A stretch of 64,000 nt of DNA from assembly GCF_965215815.1 (NCBI RefSeq), contig NZ_CBDCEO010000013.1, positions 744,001-808,000 of the forward strand, in the 5' to 3' direction. The first letter of the stretch is position 1, and every line of letters begins with the position of its first letter. A program made the position numbers and the translations under genes. The notes under the pieces are model-generated. The model was not told the DNA's origin. It was given only the letters and a program-made list of their open reading frames with translations, and made no database searches. This stretch comes from Poriferisodalis sp965215815. GTDB lineage: Bacteria; Actinomycetota; Acidimicrobiia; Acidimicrobiales; Poriferisodalaceae. Shown here in pieces: positions 61,427 to 64,000 of this stretch.

Positions 61427-62902
61427 CTAGCTCACCCGCATGGCGCGGGTGCCGAGTTCTACGAGGAGCCTCTGCTCAGGATCGGTGAGGTCAACCTCGA
61501 GGGCATCCAGTATTCGATTGATGCGGTACCGGACGGTGTTTCGATGCACCTGCAGGCGATGAGCGGTCAGCTTGACGTTCTGACCCGAGTCCAAGTACGT
61601 CCGCAACGTGCGAACCGCCTCGCCGATCTTGTTTTCGCCTAGTTCGGCCAGCGGTGCAAGCAGCTCATCGATCGTCGCCCGCACGTCGTCGACCTCGTAC
61701 CACCGGATAAGTGCTCGGGCGAAACCGAGCCGGTCGAAGTGATGGAGCTTGTTGGTGATGCCTCCCGCTTTCGCGGCCCGGAGCGCCGAGAACGCCTCGT
61801 CGGCTGTGTTGCGAAGCCCGGCGGCGCCGCCCTGCACGGATCCGACCCCGGCGGACCATTCCAGACTTGGTTCGACCTCTTCCAGTTGTGCGAGCCCCGA
61901 GCGCAGCCGGTCATCGAAGATCTCAGCGTGCCGGGGATTGTGGCGGTCCTCACTCAGGATCAGCAGGACTGACGCATTCGTCCCCGCGGACGTCCACGAG
62001 TCGTCGCCGGCAATGACCTTGTCGATAAGCACCCGGGCGGCACGCAGCTGGCGCCGGTAATTGTCGGCTGCATCGTGACCGCCGACAGCAAGATTGTGGA
62101 GATCAACATGGGCTCCGAGGTGGTGCCCCTCCACCGCAAAGCCGCTCCGGCGAAGCCTCGTAAGGGCTTCCGCGCTCGTGCTGGCGTCGCTCAGAAGGAA
62201 TTCGTTGAGGAGCTCCCCGCGGGACCGCACGGGAAAGTTGGCTTGTTCGAAGTCCCGTCGCAGGGTCTCCTCGATGGCACGGCCGGCATAGGTCAACGCG
62301 GCGCGGGCGATGACGTCTGTTGTTCTCGTATGGAGCGTGAGGAAGATGGGCCGCCCCGAGCCGGTGTCGAGGGGCACGGCTGTGACGTTGAGACGCTCGA
62401 ATTCGAGGGTTACGTCGCAGTCCAATGCCGCCGACAAGTGGCCAAGCAGCTGGGAGAGATCCTCGGTGCCAGGATCGTGGGAGTCGACGATTCGGCAGAG
62501 ATTCTCCAAGCGAGTGACCGCTTCGCGGTGCCCACCGACATTGACGTCTCGCACGTGCACGGCGATCGCCGCCACGTCGGCATCCGGAGCAAGCGCGACG
62601 AGCCCAAGATTCCGTCGTTCGGCAGCCCGCATCGCCGTGGCCGACGGCGCATCAGCCTGACCCGATAGCGCAATGCCGGCGACGCCCTCAGGGGCCTGTC
62701 CCAAGCCCAGGTCGAACCGGTACGAGGAAGCCTCAGCGGAAAGCGCTGGTGCCAGCACCAACAGCGCGCCCTCGTTCGCCGCCCCTATGGCGTCATAGCT
62801 GTCGATCATCTGAAGAGATCCCACGTCTCGGTCCAGCGCTGCCGCCGATGCCTGCAGGACGCTGATCGACGGATTGTGGTTCACCAGCTCTCCGAGGCGC
62901 AT
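61427..62902 (-). CDS. PucR-family transcriptional regulator
   Basis: The 491-residue protein has a poorly conserved N-terminal sensor part. A CdaR/GGDEF-like central domain follows (LGAHVDLHNLAVGG, SVLLILSEDRHNPR, WSAGVGSVQGGAAGLRNTADEA). The signature C-terminal helix-turn-helix is ALRTYLDSGQNVKLTAHRL plus QVHRNTVRYRINRILD. Such regulators control purine, amino acid or hydantoin-type catabolism. It is divergent from the DUF917 gene across 110 bp with a perfect palindrome, so it likely regulates that gene and itself. Confidence 0.85.
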   Translation of the reverse strand: MRLGELVNHNPSISVLQASAAALDRDVGSLQMIDSYDAIGAANEGALLVLAPALSAEASSYRFDLGLGQAPEGVAGIALSGQADAPSATAMRAAERRNLGLVALAPDADVAAIAVHVRDVNVGGHREAVTRLENLCRIVDSHDPGTEDLSQLLGHLSAALDCDVTLEFERLNVTAVPLDTGSGRPIFLTLHTRTTDVIARAALTYAGRAIEETLRRDFEQANFPVRSRGELLNEFLLSDASTSAEALTRLRRSGFAVEGHHLGAHVDLHNLAVGGHDAADNYRRQLRAARVLIDKVIAGDDSWTSAGTNASVLLILSEDRHNPRHAEIFDDRLRSGLAQLEEVEPSLEWSAGVGSVQGGAAGLRNTADEAFSALRAAKAGGITNKLHHFDRLGFARALIRWYEVDDVRATIDELLAPLAELGENKIGEAVRTLRTYLDSGQNVKLTAHRLQVHRNTVRYRINRILDALEVDLTDPEQRLLVELGTRAMRVS

Positions 62903-62922
62903 GTCCGTGAACCTATGTGTTC

Positions 62923-62937
62923 TGTGCTCTTAGCACA
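62923..62937. promoter_or_regulatory. Palindromic operator candidate TGTGCT-CTT-AGCACA
   Basis: A perfect 6-3-6 palindrome lies 20 bp before the PucR-type ATG and 76 bp before the DUF917 start, in the only AT-rich intergenic patch of this region (62938-62965). Position and symmetry suit binding of the divergent regulator. Confidence 0.5.
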
Positions 62938-63012
62938 AGTAATAGCAAATTTCTTCATTAATGCACCAAGAATTGGGCAAACCGTCAAGGCATCGAAGTT
63001 ACGGTCGGGGTG

Positions 63013-64000
63013 ATGCTGGAAATTGGTCCCCGCGAGCTCGAATGGTTGTCTCTGGGTGCTGCCGTGTTCGGCAGCGGGGGCGGCGGGGATCCCCTGCTGG
63101 GCTTCCACATGGCGTCCCAGGCCATTGCCCGGACAGGGCCAGTTCAGCTGCTCGACCTCGACGAACTCTCCGAAGAGCAGCTGATCCTGCCGATCTGCAT
63201 GATGGGCGCGACGACGGTGATGGTCGAGAAGTTTGGATCGGGATCCGAAGCGCTCAGACTCCAGGAAGCCATCGAGACAAGAACCGGCACCGAGGCCGCT
63301 GCCATCTGCTGCCTGGAGCTTGGAGGCCTCAACGGCGTTGTCCCCTTCGCGTGGGCTGCTTGGGCCGGGCTCCCAGTTGTCGACGCCGATCTGATGGGTC
63401 GAGCCTTCCCGGAGCTTCAGATGACGACGGCGGCGCTCGCGGGAGTGTCGGTGAGTCCGGCCGCGATGACCGATGAACGGGGCAACGTGGTGACGTTGTC
63501 GACCACGACTGCGAAGTGGGCCGAGGACCTCGCGCGCTCGGTGTGCACCGCGATGGGAGCCGAGGCGACGATCTGCCTCTACCCGATGACCGTCGGCACG
63601 GCAAAGAAAGCCACGGTGAGGAACTCGATCACCCTGGCCATCTCGGCTGGCCGAGTGATGCTGGAAGCATCCGACGATCCGGTCAGGGCCTTGTGCGAAC
63701 ACCTCGGCGGCCTAGCGCTCATCGAGGGAAAAGTCGTCGACGTAGACCGTCGTACCACCGAAGGATTCGCTCGCGGATCGGCAACCATTGAGGGCGTCGG
63801 AGCGTGCACCGGCCGAATGGCCCGGCTCGAGTTCCAGAACGAGAACACCGTGCTCATCGAGGACGGCAAGGTGCTGGCCAGCGTTCCCGACATCATCACC
63901 GCAGTCGACCTGCACACAGCTCGCCCCATCGTCACCGAGCTGCTGCGGTACGGCCAGCTGGTCACTGTCGTCGGTTTGCCGATCAATGAGCTCTGGCGGA
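63013..64000 (+). CDS. DUF917-family protein (S-methyl thiohydantoin desulfurase-like), 3' truncated by the window
   Basis: The frame is open from ATG 63013 to the end (about 329 residues). It shows VFGSGGGGDPLLGFHMA near residue 20, LPICMMGATTVMVEKFGSG, LELGGLNGVVPFAWAAWAGLPVVDADLMGRAFPELQ and TVGTAKKATVRNSITLA, the DUF917 domain. Members often accompany hydantoinase/oxoprolinase subunits; some act on thiohydantoins. A GTG directly before the ATG is an alternative start. It is probably the first gene of a catabolic operon under the divergent PucR-type regulator. Confidence 0.8.
   Translation, partial: MLEIGPRELEWLSLGAAVFGSGGGGDPLLGFHMASQAIARTGPVQLLDLDELSEEQLILPICMMGATTVMVEKFGSGSEALRLQEAIETRTGTEAAAICCLELGGLNGVVPFAWAAWAGLPVVDADLMGRAFPELQMTTAALAGVSVSPAAMTDERGNVVTLSTTTAKWAEDLARSVCTAMGAEATICLYPMTVGTAKKATVRNSITLAISAGRVMLEASDDPVRALCEHLGGLALIEGKVVDVDRRTTEGFARGSATIEGVGACTGRMARLEFQNENTVLIEDGKVLASVPDIITAVDLHTARPIVTELLRYGQLVTVVGLPINELWR

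Overview
The window is high-GC DNA with dense genes, frequent ATGA/GTGA overlaps and many GTG starts. It carries an F420-hydrogenase-type FrhB protein, a UPF0182 membrane protein, a PucR-type regulator and an encoded-CCA initiator tRNA. These features point to Actinomycetota, most likely an Acidimicrobiia-like lineage. That placement is an inference from gene content; no rRNA is present.

Region by region. (1) 1-16 kb is mostly chromosomal housekeeping: an AhpD-like fragment, small membrane proteins, an FrhB-like protein, a CPA2 antiporter with an RCK domain, two DUF4143 ATPases (4.6 and 14.7 kb), CorA, and a peptide/glutamate-type cluster (ATP-grasp ligase fused to an M20-like domain, gamma-glutamyltransferase, N-formylglutamate amidohydrolase). 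It also holds decayed genes: a phosphodiesterase followed by a PhnZ-like HD oxygenase (a relic of phosphonate catabolism) and a broken membrane protein after corA. (2) 16.2-28.8 kb holds two tandem paralogous two-gene operons for large secreted proteins (Ig-like, choice-of-anchor R and FN3 domains). Each is led by a nearly identical leader of about 157 bp containing a pure cytosine tract, 14 C in one and 15 C in the other. An IS982-type element sits between the operons. (3) 29-55.5 kb is an accessory, IS-riddled region. It has two near-identical IS1380 copies in opposite orientation, an intact IS21, an IS3-type element with a -1 frameshift signal nested in another transposase-like gene, and IS110 and IS481 remnants. 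Between these lie a Panacea/SocA antitoxin with a GNAT toxin split by an amber codon, a carbamoyltransferase-GT32-GT25::GH16 glycan operon, a small membrane protein with a polyproline microprotein, and a three-gene TIGR04255-type module. (4) 55.6-64 kb returns to core genes: tRNA-fMet, UPF0182, purN-purH, and a PucR regulator divergent from a DUF917 protein across a perfect palindrome.

The most interesting signal is the pair of poly-C leaders. No Shine-Dalgarno sequence lies at normal distance from the GTG starts, and a leader ORF runs through each C tract. In the 14-C copy it stops 3 nt before the GTG; in the 15-C copy it runs out of frame across the start. This suggests phase-variable, translation-coupled expression of duplicated surface proteins. 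A second useful signal is a duplicated piece of the tRNA-fMet flank at 33.4 kb, consistent with island formation at that tRNA.
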